A stretch of DNA of 64,000 bases, taken from positions 41,064-105,063 of IMG/VR virus record IMGVR_UViG_3300009177_000029. One strand, 5' to 3'. Positions 51,350 through 58,028 of the stretch are shown here, in pieces. The notes under the pieces are model-generated. The model was not told the DNA's origin. It made no database searches and saw nothing but the letters and a program-made list of their open reading frames with translations. Both the position numbers and the translations under genes were made by a program. The DNA is from a virus. Numbering within the stretch: position 1 is the stretch's first letter; every line of letters begins with the position of its first letter.

Positions 51350-53511
51350 GCCTGACCTCTTGGTGTGTTCTTGGGAGCCTTGGTATCGTCCTTGGTGACC
51401 GGAGGCTTGCTCTTTTCGCGGTCCATCTGGTGCGCGTCATGTAGAAGTCGGTGACCCGCATGTGTTGCACCAGAAATACCATAGTTTACTACCTGAGAAC
51501 CTGCCTGGCCAGCCGCGCCGTATGGAGACGTTGCCGAAGCTGCCAAACCATGGCCAAGCGCACGACCCTGATGAATCATGTTCATAGCATAGTTTCCGCC
51601 AGTATCCACAGATCCTGCTTCATCACCCTGTTCTGTCTCTGGCTTTGGTGGCTTACCATGTTCACCCGATAGCTTTTCAAGCTCTTGCAGTTCGGCCGTG
51701 TGTGCCTTTCCGGGCACCATGTCCATCTGTTCGTGCTTCTGTAGCTCCGCAATGATGTGCTGGGCCTTCTGCTGGTCCTCTGGCGACATGTTCGGATTCT
51801 GCTGCATGTGCTGCTCTAGTGACTCACGCAACTTCTTTGCCTTGGACTGGTGTGCCTGCACACGTGCATGATCCAAATCAGTCTGAGGAGGCTGAGGCTG
51901 GTCAGCGGCGGCCTGTGCATCTGCGGCAGCTTGCTTTGCTGACGTCTTCTCATCTAGCTTCTGCTGCTTAGTCTGTTGCTTCTCAGAAGCTGCACGGTCC
52001 TTTTCAGCCTTCTTTGAAGCTTCTGCCGTGTTCTTCTTGTCTGCCTCTGCCTGCATTTCCTGGTGAGTCTGTTTGATGCCCATTCCAGACACCGCATTCT
52101 CTACGTCGCCTAGTTCCTTCTTGTGTGCTGCGGTTGGTGTGTAACCGATGTTGGAGTGGTACACAGCCATCTGGTGAGCACGCTCAAGGCGCTTACGGTC
52201 ACCAGGGCTCAAGTCCTTGTTGTTCTGTAGGTGAGACTCGGCCAAGTCTGCTACACGCTTTGCACGCGAAGTGTGCGTGTCGTGCTGCAAACGCTCGTGG
52301 TTGTTGGATGGTTCTGAAAGCTCTGGCTTCTCTGGAACCTTCTCTTCCTTCTCAAGCTTTGGCTTCTTGGGAGCAGCACTCTTGCCGCCCATTTCCTTAC
52401 TCATGGAGTGAACAGCCTTCTTCTCTTCGTAGTCCTTCAAAGCCTGCTTGTTCTTTTCCTTGAGAGCCTCAGCCTTCTCTTGAAGCTTCTTGTGCTTTTC
52501 CTTCGACGAAGCCAAGTCCTTCTCGGCCTTCGAACGCTGTTCGTGATGAACATCGCGCATGCCTTCTTGGTGCTTCTGCGAGTCAGCTTCTGCCTTCTCA
52601 GGCTCAACTTCCTTCTGACCTTCGGTTGCACGCTGGTGGATACCCTCGTGGTACTTAGCCTGGTCGTGCATGCCTTCTGCATGCAACTGGTTCGCAAGAT
52701 CCTTGTGATCTTCGGAGCCCATGCCCTCAGTGCGCTTACGTGCCATGTCCTGGTGGAACTTCGCTAGCTCTGCGTCACCGGACTGTCCAGCTACCTGTGA
52801 AAGCCTGTAGTGGTCCATTGGCTTGCTGTCTGGTGGAACAGAAGCTTCATTTGCCACCATAGGGTTCGGTACTGCGGCCGTACCCATGCCAGGACGGTCC
52901 ATGTTCTGACCGGCGACCTGACCTGTGAGCTGACTTGGTGCCTGTGGTTGTGGCTTCATAGGAGCCACAGATGGTTCATCCGGAGTTGCACCCTGCAACA
53001 TCGAACGAGTCTTGGCACCGTGTGGGTCTTGCTTGAATGCCTGTGCAGAGAAGTCTGGGTGTCCCTTTGGCTCTTCTTTTGCAGGGTCAACGGTCTCCGT
53101 GTGGAACTCGCTGGTGTTAACCGGAGTGAATCCCGCTTCGCCCTCACCTACATGTAGTGGGGGTGGAATACGCTTCACCTGGTCAGATCCTACACCACCA
53201 ATGTTGGTAGCGCCTGGTGGCACACCTGGATTGCCTGTGTCCTTACCCGTTGACTCGTCGCCAGGGGTTTGGCCAGTCTGCATCTTCGCCTGTGCCTCTT
53301 CTGTGTGTTCCTGTAGCTTTGAGGAACCCAACTGATGGTGACCACCATCAGGACATGCTGGACCTAGAGGACAGTCCACAGTCTGCGGTCCAGAGCCGCC
53401 AGTGGCAGCGCCAGGCGTCTTAGGAGGTGCAGAAGCGCCATTAGCGCCTCCTCCGGTTGGAGGGGCGCCCATAGCTTTCGATAGGTTCTCTAGGTCCAGG
53501 TACAGTCTCAT
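51346..53511 (-). CDS. large coiled-coil head protein with shared N-terminal leader
   Basis: 721 residues. Begins MRLYLDLENLSKAMG. A Gly/Pro-rich segment with CPLGPACPDGGHH follows, then about 400 residues of Lys/Glu/Gln/Ala-rich helix (residues 220-620) with His-rich patches (KDLANQLHAEGMHDQAKYHE). The C-terminal 100 residues are Gly/Ala/His-rich. It is probably an internal or core scaffold-like protein; length and composition resemble prohead core proteins. No catalytic motif. Confidence 0.7.
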   Translation of the reverse strand: MRLYLDLENLSKAMGAPPTGGGANGASAPPKTPGAATGGSGPQTVDCPLGPACPDGGHHQLGSSKLQEHTEEAQAKMQTGQTPGDESTGKDTGNPGVPPGATNIGGVGSDQVKRIPPPLHVGEGEAGFTPVNTSEFHTETVDPAKEEPKGHPDFSAQAFKQDPHGAKTRSMLQGATPDEPSVAPMKPQPQAPSQLTGQVAGQNMDRPGMGTAAVPNPMVANEASVPPDSKPMDHYRLSQVAGQSGDAELAKFHQDMARKRTEGMGSEDHKDLANQLHAEGMHDQAKYHEGIHQRATEGQKEVEPEKAEADSQKHQEGMRDVHHEQRSKAEKDLASSKEKHKKLQEKAEALKEKNKQALKDYEEKKAVHSMSKEMGGKSAAPKKPKLEKEEKVPEKPELSEPSNNHERLQHDTHTSRAKRVADLAESHLQNNKDLSPGDRKRLERAHQMAVYHSNIGYTPTAAHKKELGDVENAVSGMGIKQTHQEMQAEADKKNTAEASKKAEKDRAASEKQQTKQQKLDEKTSAKQAAADAQAAADQPQPPQTDLDHARVQAHQSKAKKLRESLEQHMQQNPNMSPEDQQKAQHIIAELQKHEQMDMVPGKAHTAELQELEKLSGEHGKPPKPETEQGDEAGSVDTGGNYAMNMIHQGRALGHGLAASATSPYGAAGQAGSQVVNYGISGATHAGHRLLHDAHQMDREKSKPPVTKDDTKAPKNTPRGQA

Positions 53512-54218
53512 CCAGCTCCCTCAGCATCGAAGTTCATGACGGGCTTCACGTTGATGCCTGCTCCACCAGCATCAGTGCGGAAGAACTCATGTGATGACTG
53601 TCCCCTTTGCGAACGCGGAACCGTTGGTGCCGCTGGTCTATTTGCACGCTCTTCTGCAATCTGTTGTGCAACACGATTACGGCGCATAGACCTGTCTACT
53701 CCGAACGTTACCTTGTTCTGCTTATCCGCCTCCGTGAGTGGAGTCAACTCGGCGGCAGATACTTGTGCTACTACTTCTGCGGGCATGACCTCTTGTAGAG
53801 AGGATTCATACTTCGAGTCCTGAGTCACGTAGAGTTCAAGCTTACCTGGACCCGCTGTGATACGGTGCGTTGTGTCGCTAGAAACCACAACTTCGTCACC
53901 ATGTGTAAGGTGACGCTCATTCATCTTGCCAACAACAGTCTGACCTTCTTCTGGCTTGTCGAACGTCTGGTAGATACCGACGCCTGAAACAACACGATAG
54001 ACTCGTGTCTTCTTCTCGTGCTTCCACGTGGGCGTCATGCACTGAGGCATGACAGTCAAGAACTTCGTCTCAAAGCTCTTGGTCTTCGAACCTTCTACGA
54101 AATAGCCATAGTCGGTTTGTTCACGAGGTCCAACTACCATCGGTGGTGCTTGCAACTTCTCCATGATGCGAGAATGCTTGCGTAGCGTCTTTGGATCAAT
54201 CTGCTGTGGTCGTCTCAT
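53508..54218 (-). CDS. cupin-domain protein of the head cluster
   Basis: 236 residues. Residues about 60-145 read as a cupin barrel: WKHEKKTRVYRVVSGVGIYQ at the first motif, GDEVVVSSDTTHRI at the second, with His residues at metal-binding places. The C-terminal 80 residues are basic and disordered. Cupins bind small ligands or metal; here the role may be structural (decoration) or a packaged enzyme. AAGGAG stands near the ATG. Overlaps the zinc protein upstream. Confidence 0.65.
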   Translation of the reverse strand: MRRPQQIDPKTLRKHSRIMEKLQAPPMVVGPREQTDYGYFVEGSKTKSFETKFLTVMPQCMTPTWKHEKKTRVYRVVSGVGIYQTFDKPEEGQTVVGKMNERHLTHGDEVVVSSDTTHRITAGPGKLELYVTQDSKYESSLQEVMPAEVVAQVSAAELTPLTEADKQNKVTFGVDRSMRRNRVAQQIAEERANRPAAPTVPRSQRGQSSHEFFRTDAGGAGINVKPVMNFDAEGAG

Positions 54219-54540
54219 GTCCCTGCTCCTTCAATGCGTTGTATACGCGTCTCTGTTCAATCACCCACACTCTATAGCGCTTCTCCGTGCAGGAACATGC
54301 TGGTACTACTTTTTCACCGGAAGGTGTAGTCAGAGTTCCTAGGATACCACGTCCGTGGCACTTGGTGCAACTTCGCTTTGCCCAATACCGCGAATCTTTT
54401 GACGGAATGACGGTTTGAAGCCATGCAATGAACTTTTGCCGGTCTTCCTCATACTTCTGCTGTACTTTGTCTGCCACTGCGGGTGGAAGGTGGCGGAACA
54501 TATTTACTACGGCAGTATCTACCTTCTCAGTGCTGTTCAT
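54196..54540 (-). CDS. DnaJ-type zinc-finger protein
   Basis: 114 residues. CTKCHGRGILG followed by CSC near residues 58-85 is the CxxCxGxG zinc motif of DnaJ, here as one half-site. The rest is helical with many Lys/Arg/Gln. It overlaps the cupin gene. Such small zinc proteins may act as RNA or protein chaperones. AAGGTAACC precedes the ATG. Confidence 0.65.
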   Translation of the reverse strand: MNSTEKVDTAVVNMFRHLPPAVADKVQQKYEEDRQKFIAWLQTVIPSKDSRYWAKRSCTKCHGRGILGTLTTPSGEKVVPACSCTEKRYRVWVIEQRRVYNALKEQGHETTTAD

Positions 54541-54542
54541 GG

Positions 54543-54785
54543 TTACCTTCTACGTTTCGGCGATGTCGTACGTCCAACAGTCAGAAGATTGCTCGCACGG
54601 ATCCGTCCATTTCGAAGCGCATTCTTACGCGCTTCGACCTCTGCCCTATGTTGAGCTTCCCAAGCCTGTCTCGATTCTGGACAGTCACATACAGGCATCA
54701 TGCCAACAGGCATGTCTCCGGTGAAGTCGATCGTAGGCTTGATGTCCTTCTCACAATAGGGACACTTGAATACGGGTGAAATCAT
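54543..54785 (-). CDS. small zinc-motif protein with basic tail
   Basis: 80 residues. CPYC near the start and CDC near residue 33 form a zinc knuckle, followed by an Arg-rich tail (RNGRIRASNLLTVGRTTSPK) ending in KRRR. Nucleic-acid binding is likely. The stop/start overlap with the S4-like gene upstream is ATGA. Function unknown. Confidence 0.65.
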   Translation of the reverse strand: MISPVFKCPYCEKDIKPTIDFTGDMPVGMMPVCDCPESRQAWEAQHRAEVEARKNALRNGRIRASNLLTVGRTTSPKRRR

Positions 54786-55075
54786 TTGCGGTACGCAGTA
54801 TCCGGCTGATTCAAACGAGGCTTGTAATAGGTTGGCGTGACCAGTCTGATAGCCGTGCCTTGAATGACGCCGTTGGGAAACCTTAGCTCCAAGCGGTAGT
54901 CCTTACCTATCTCCATCCGGTCGCTAATCGATCTGATCGGCTCATTGTTGAGGAACACAAAACCAGCGCGAACATAGTTTCTACTCTCCCTCGGAGAGTT
55001 TGTCAAACCTGAGAGGTCGAGAACACGCCAAACCTCGGCATGGGTTGCTATACGACTAGGCCAGACCACATTCAT
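54782..55075 (-). CDS. S4-like RNA-binding protein
   Basis: 97 residues. SPRESRNYVRAGFVFLNNEP with IGKDYRLEL behind reads as an S4 RNA-binding motif (helix-helix-hairpin with V-x-V/L-N at its centre). S4 domains bind structured RNA in ribosomal protein S4, tyrosyl-tRNA synthetase and heat-shock protein Hsp15. It is the first protein gene after the tRNA region and its terminator, so it may bind phage tRNAs or the tRNA-like RNAs. No other domain. Confidence 0.65.
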   Translation of the reverse strand: MNVVWPSRIATHAEVWRVLDLSGLTNSPRESRNYVRAGFVFLNNEPIRSISDRMEIGKDYRLELRFPNGVIQGTAIRLVTPTYYKPRLNQPDTAYRK

Positions 55076-55091
55076 GGCGTATAGTGTAGCA

Positions 55092-55131
55092 CAAAAGCAA
55101 AAGGCCCGTAGCCATTGGAGCTACGAGCCTT
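55092..55131 (-). terminator. rho-independent terminator ending the tRNA-Ro region
   Basis: 12-bp stem (AAGGCTCGTAGC with GCTACGGGCCTT on the minus strand, one G-U pair), 7-nt loop, then TTGCTTTTG. It lies 12 bases past tRNA-Gln(TTG) and separates the RNA region from the head operon. Confidence 0.88.
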
Positions 55132-55143
55132 CGTGTTGGTAGA

Positions 55144-55215
55144 TTCGGGCGCGAGGAATCGAACCTCGATTGGTGGGGTCAAAGTCCACTGTCCTGCCTT
55201 TAGACGAAACCCGAA
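55144..55215 (-). tRNA. tRNA-Gln(TTG)
   Basis: Acceptor TTCGGGT/GCCCGAA, normal T-loop TTCGATT and D-loop with GG. Anticodon loop CTTTGAC gives TTG (codon CAA). The last anticodon-stem pair (31-39) is an A/C mismatch. CCA is not encoded. Last RNA gene before the terminator. Confidence 0.93.
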
Positions 55216-55288
55216 GCTGGTAGGGAGAATCGAACTCCCTCTATTCCTCGTTACGAATGAGGTGCCGCACCATTTCGGCATTACCAGC
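55216..55288 (-). tRNA. tRNA-Thr(CGT)
   Basis: Acceptor GCTGGTA/TACCAGC, T-loop TTCGATT, D-loop with GG. Anticodon loop TTCGTAA gives CGT (codon ACG). Pair 31-39 is A/C. It abuts tRNA-Gln with no spacer. Confidence 0.92.
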
Positions 55289-55337
55289 ATGTGGGTTGGT
55301 GTTACCCAACCCGAGCGATTATGTTAGCACACTGCGG

Positions 55338-56918
55338 TCAGAGTGCAACCTGATTGATCTTGTCCGTCCAGAAAGTTGCCGATCCGGTGTTGGACGAGAA
55401 CTCGTTGATTACTTCGAACACGTTGTCCGAGAAACCACCAACATTCAACGTATCCTTGCGGGTCGTTGCCTGCGTCGTGTTCTCGACCTGAATGTCGATG
55501 CAAACCAACTTTGCCTTCGGGTTTCGTGTCTTGAACACATCCCACTCAGACTGTAGGTTTCCGCCGTAGCGTGCTCCCCAGGTGTAGTTGTGTGCCCAGG
55601 ACTCGTTATCCGAGACCATGATGATGAGATCACCTGCCGCCTTCTCACGGTTCAACAATGCAACCGGAGCTGCACAGTTCGTTCCGCCACCAGGCGCCTT
55701 CATGATCTTCTGCGCGTTGGTCATGATGGAGTCGAACGGATTCAACTTCTCACGCCATGCGTCCGTGTGGAACAAGATGACCTCTGCGTCAGGGTTCTTG
55801 CGAAGAACCGATGCTGCCACGAGGGCTGCAACATCCTTGCAAGTCGTCTTCGACGTTGCACCCGCACGGTGACCCGTAACAGGTGAACCCATCGAACCCG
55901 ACACGTCAATCATCACGTAGACCTTGCCTTCGTACTTTGGAACGTTCGCCGTAGCGTGCTCCATTGCCTCTTGCAAAGCGTTCGTGATCTTCGCAGGCAC
56001 CGCAGGGTCTGCGTTCAAGTACGCGGTAAGAAGCTGATAAGGGAAAGCGCGAGCCTTCAAGACCTCATCCTTCGAACCGAGACGATGTGCGATGGTGTTG
56101 ACCATCTTCTGGTTCTTGAGAACGCCGTGACGCTCAAACGTGTTGAGGTTCATGCGCGTCATCATCCAGCCCGCCTTCTCTGCGATGGACGACCACTGCT
56201 TCTCAGTGAGAGGCAAGGACGTCAACATGCGGAAATCAACGTCTGGAACTTCCAGAGAAGTGTTCTTCTTGAAGTTCTCGTACTGCTGGATCACACCAGG
56301 AAGAGCTGCGGACTGTGCATCCGTCAACTTCTTGCCGATGAGGTACGCGTACATAGCCTCACGAGACGCACCTTCTGGCGATGGGTGGACCATCTTGATC
56401 ACGTCACCCAACGAAGGCTTGTCGCCTACGGAGTCACGGAACAAAGAACCGTCCTTACGACCGTTCAACCATGCCTGAATCGCCTTCTTCGGCGCAGAGC
56501 CAAGTGACTTACGTCCAACTGCACCGGAGCGCATGATCTGGACGAAGTTACGAAGCATCTTGCCATTGTCGATGACGCGAGGGAACGTCTTCTTGAAGAG
56601 GTCAGCATCACGCGTCGAAAGAACTGCAAGAAGGAATGCAGGCATGTCCTTCATGAAACCCTTGTCACGAGCGTAGATTGCCGTCTTCGCCAAGAACTCA
56701 GGGGAAACCTTCTGCGCGAGCGCAAGAGTTTCCTTCATCTGACGTTCTGCCGTCGAATAGAACGTGTCGTTGAACGTACCAGTGCATGCATACTGAGCTA
56801 GCGCAGCCTCATCAGCCATTGCGTAAGCCGTACCGCCTGCCTTGTTTACCGCGTCTGGCTTACGAGAAGCCTTGCGAACTGCGGATACACCACCACGAAA
56901 TAGATTTGCGTTTGCCAT
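55338..56918 (-). CDS. Ro60/Rsr-family TROVE-vWA RNA-binding protein
   Basis: 526 residues, full length for the family. Residues about 10-325 form the helical TROVE ring that in Ro60 binds Y RNA on its surface and misfolded RNA ends in its hole. Residues 330-526 form a von Willebrand A domain with an intact MIDAS: DVSGS at 338-342, GGGTN and VSDNES. AAAGGAG precedes the ATG. It lies inside the tRNA region, with tRNA genes on both sides and structured RNAs just upstream. Bacterial Ro (Rsr) works with Y RNA and exonucleases in RNA decay; some mycobacteriophages are known to carry Ro. Here it may act on phage tRNAs, tRNA-like RNAs or host rRNA. Confidence 0.9.
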   Translation of the reverse strand: MANANLFRGGVSAVRKASRKPDAVNKAGGTAYAMADEAALAQYACTGTFNDTFYSTAERQMKETLALAQKVSPEFLAKTAIYARDKGFMKDMPAFLLAVLSTRDADLFKKTFPRVIDNGKMLRNFVQIMRSGAVGRKSLGSAPKKAIQAWLNGRKDGSLFRDSVGDKPSLGDVIKMVHPSPEGASREAMYAYLIGKKLTDAQSAALPGVIQQYENFKKNTSLEVPDVDFRMLTSLPLTEKQWSSIAEKAGWMMTRMNLNTFERHGVLKNQKMVNTIAHRLGSKDEVLKARAFPYQLLTAYLNADPAVPAKITNALQEAMEHATANVPKYEGKVYVMIDVSGSMGSPVTGHRAGATSKTTCKDVAALVAASVLRKNPDAEVILFHTDAWREKLNPFDSIMTNAQKIMKAPGGGTNCAAPVALLNREKAAGDLIIMVSDNESWAHNYTWGARYGGNLQSEWDVFKTRNPKAKLVCIDIQVENTTQATTRKDTLNVGGFSDNVFEVINEFSSNTGSATFWTDKINQVAL

Positions 56919-56986
56919 AGAAACATTCTCCTTTCATCCCGTTGGAGACAACCCAGCACTATGCTGGTATAGCTATTCAGTTTTAA

Positions 56987-57057
56987 GCTGCGTTCCGGAA
57001 TCGAACCGGATTCTCCGCGTTACAAGGGCGGCGCGTCACCATTTACGCTTATGCAGC
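56987..57057 (-). tRNA. tRNA-Thr(TGT)
   Basis: Acceptor GCTGCAT/ACGCAGC, T-loop TTCGATT. Anticodon loop CTTGTAA gives TGT (codon ACA). Pair 31-39 is C/C. Followed by AAAACTGAATAG, also found after tRNA-Gln(CTG). Confidence 0.9.
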
Positions 57058-57088
57058 ATGTTTCCAACTTTCCCGCCGACTTAGTACG

Positions 57089-57152
57089 ACAGCAAGCATC
57101 TCTGACTGCGCGGGTGGAGTTGGCAAACGTCCACAATCAGATAACCTGCTGT
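57089..57152 (-). ncRNA. structured RNA candidate between tRNA-Thr and tRNA-Cys
   Basis: Folds by eye into nested stems: ACAGCA/TGCTGT (6 bp), TCTGATTG/CAGTCAGA (8 bp with one G-U), and a top hairpin TGGA/TCCA with GTT/AAC inside and one bulged C. It has no T-arm or anticodon arm, so it is not a tRNA. Position directly upstream of the Ro gene makes it a Y RNA candidate; identity is unproven. Confidence 0.4.
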
Positions 57153-57157
57153 GTGAA

Positions 57158-57228
57158 GGTGCAAGTGGGAATCGGACCCACCTGTAACAGTTTTGCAGAC
57201 TGCATCGATCCCAGATCGATATTGCACC
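57158..57228 (-). tRNA. tRNA-Cys(GCA)
   Basis: Perfect acceptor GGTGCAA/TTGCACC, T-stem GTGGG/CCCAC with loop TCCGATT, anticodon loop CTGCAAA giving GCA (codon TGC). The D-arm is short (TCGA stem, loop TCTGGGA). Confidence 0.9.
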
Positions 57229-57231
57229 AGA

Positions 57232-57316
57232 TCCCGAGGGTGGACTTAAACCACCGACCTTTAGGCCAAATGTGTGCACAACAGCCTAACGCTCTATTTC
57301 TCTGAGCTACTCGGAA
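57232..57316 (-). ncRNA. tRNA-like RNA with a 19-nt anticodon loop
   Basis: Acceptor TTCCGAG/CTCGGGA, D-arm GCTC/GAGC with loop AGAGAAATA, T-arm GGTGG/CCACC with loop TTTAAGT. The middle arm TTAGG/CCTAA encloses a 19-nt loop (57266-57284) containing the palindrome TGTGCACA, instead of a 7-nt anticodon loop. The D-loop lacks GG and T-loop position 56 is T instead of C; an A at D-loop position 19 could pair with it. Either a tRNA with a small insertion or a decoy or Y-type RNA. Confidence 0.55.
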
Positions 57317-57317
57317 A

Positions 57318-57387
57318 GCGGCTAGCGGGAGTCGAACCCGCGCGTCAAGGTTGGAAGCCTCGCATGCTACCGTAACATCTCAACCGC
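57318..57387 (-). tRNA. tRNA-Gly(TCC)
   Basis: Acceptor GCGGTTG/TAGCCGC with wobbles, T-loop TTCGACT, anticodon loop CTTCCAA giving TCC (codon GGA). One base separates it from the preceding RNA. Confidence 0.9.
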
Positions 57388-57391
57388 GTAG

Positions 57392-57463
57392 TGCGGGTAC
57401 AGGGAATCGAACCCTGTCCGAATGGCTGGCAACCACTCATACTACCATTATACTTTACCCGCA
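57392..57463 (-). tRNA. tRNA-Gly(GCC)
   Basis: Perfect acceptor TGCGGGT/ACCCGCA, T-loop TTCGATT, anticodon loop TTGCCAG giving GCC (codon GGC). Confidence 0.93.
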
Positions 57464-57468
57464 TTGAT

Positions 57469-57504
57469 TTCCCGGTGGGTTTCCTCAGGAATGAGGACCG
57501 GGAA
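57469..57504 (-). other. stable hairpin between two tRNA genes
   Basis: TTCCCGG/CCGGGAA (7 bp) with an inner CCTCA-TTCC-TGAGG stem-loop fills the spacer between tRNA-Glu(TTC) and tRNA-Gly(GCC). It may be a processing or protective hairpin. Confidence 0.5.
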
Positions 57505-57505
57505 T

Positions 57506-57576
57506 GATCCATCGGAGAATCGAACTCCGGTTCGCAGATTGAAAGCCTGCCGTCCTAACCACTAGACGAATGGACC
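57506..57576 (-). tRNA. tRNA-Glu(TTC)
   Basis: Acceptor GGTCCAT/ATGGATC, classic Glu D-arm, T-loop TTCGATT, anticodon loop CTTTCAA giving TTC (codon GAA). Confidence 0.94.
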
Positions 57577-57583
57577 GTTTGAT

Positions 57584-57654
57584 GACCCTACGGGGATTTG
57601 AACCCCGATTCTCAACGTGAGAGGCTGGCGTCCTAGCCATTAGACGATAGGGCC
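57584..57654 (-). tRNA. tRNA-Glu(CTC)
   Basis: Acceptor GGCCCTA/TAGGGTC, T-loop TTCAAAT, anticodon loop CTCTCAC giving CTC (codon GAG). It is the first gene after a promoter whose predicted start is about 8 bases upstream. Confidence 0.92.
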
Positions 57655-57668
57655 GTCTTGATTTCACC

Positions 57669-57697
57669 AGTATGACCTCAGGTGCGGAGGTTGTCAA
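57669..57697 (-). promoter_or_regulatory. promoter for the Glu-Gly-Cys-Thr-Ro RNA unit
   Basis: Perfect TTGACA (57692-57697), 17-bp spacer, CATACT (57669-57674). The predicted start lies about 8 bases before tRNA-Glu(CTC). Confidence 0.65.
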
Positions 57698-57891
57698 GGA
57701 ACTTCTCTATAGCCGCGGTTTTGTCCAAAATCGACTGACAGGGCCGATTTCTGTTTGTACATTCCTCTAGTGGCATCAACCCGGGCGTCAACATCCTGCT
57801 TTCCGACTCTGCCCTGTTTGACTTGCTCCCTCCATGGTACGGACGGCTTTTGGCCTCCCATGTCTAGCAGTGGAGCCGCGAACTTCCTCAC
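57694..57891 (-). CDS. possible small basic protein
   Basis: 65 codons from a GTG at 57891 in a gap of about 280 bases that otherwise holds only the promoter. The sequence is basic and Gln/Lys/Arg-rich with no motif. No clear ribosome site, and the end overlaps the -35 box. May not be a gene. Confidence 0.25.
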   Translation of the reverse strand: MRKFAAPLLDMGGQKPSVPWREQVKQGRVGKQDVDARVDATRGMYKQKSALSVDFGQNRGYREVP

Positions 57892-57934
57892 ATCCCAACA
57901 AGTGGGTTAGTGCGTACAACCGAGAAGAAACCAC

Positions 57935-58021
57935 GGAGAGCAGAGGAATCGCACCCCATACGCTTTTACACGTACCCTCTGTTTAGCAAACAGTGCCGAC
58001 TACTAAGTCGAGTTACTCTCC
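57935..58021 (-). tRNA. tRNA-Ser(GCT)
   Basis: 87 bases with a long variable arm (TACG/CGTA). Acceptor GGAGAGT/GCTCTCC with G73, anticodon loop TTGCTAA giving GCT (codon AGC). The T-loop is TGCGATT: position 55 is G instead of T. The D-arm is unusual (CGAC/GTCG with a 6-nt loop). Confidence 0.82.
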
Positions 58022-58028
58022 AAGAACT

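Noticed and set aside
54961-55016. TTGACA within the S4-like gene
   Set aside because: Internal to a coding region and with no convincing -10 box or gene start behind it.
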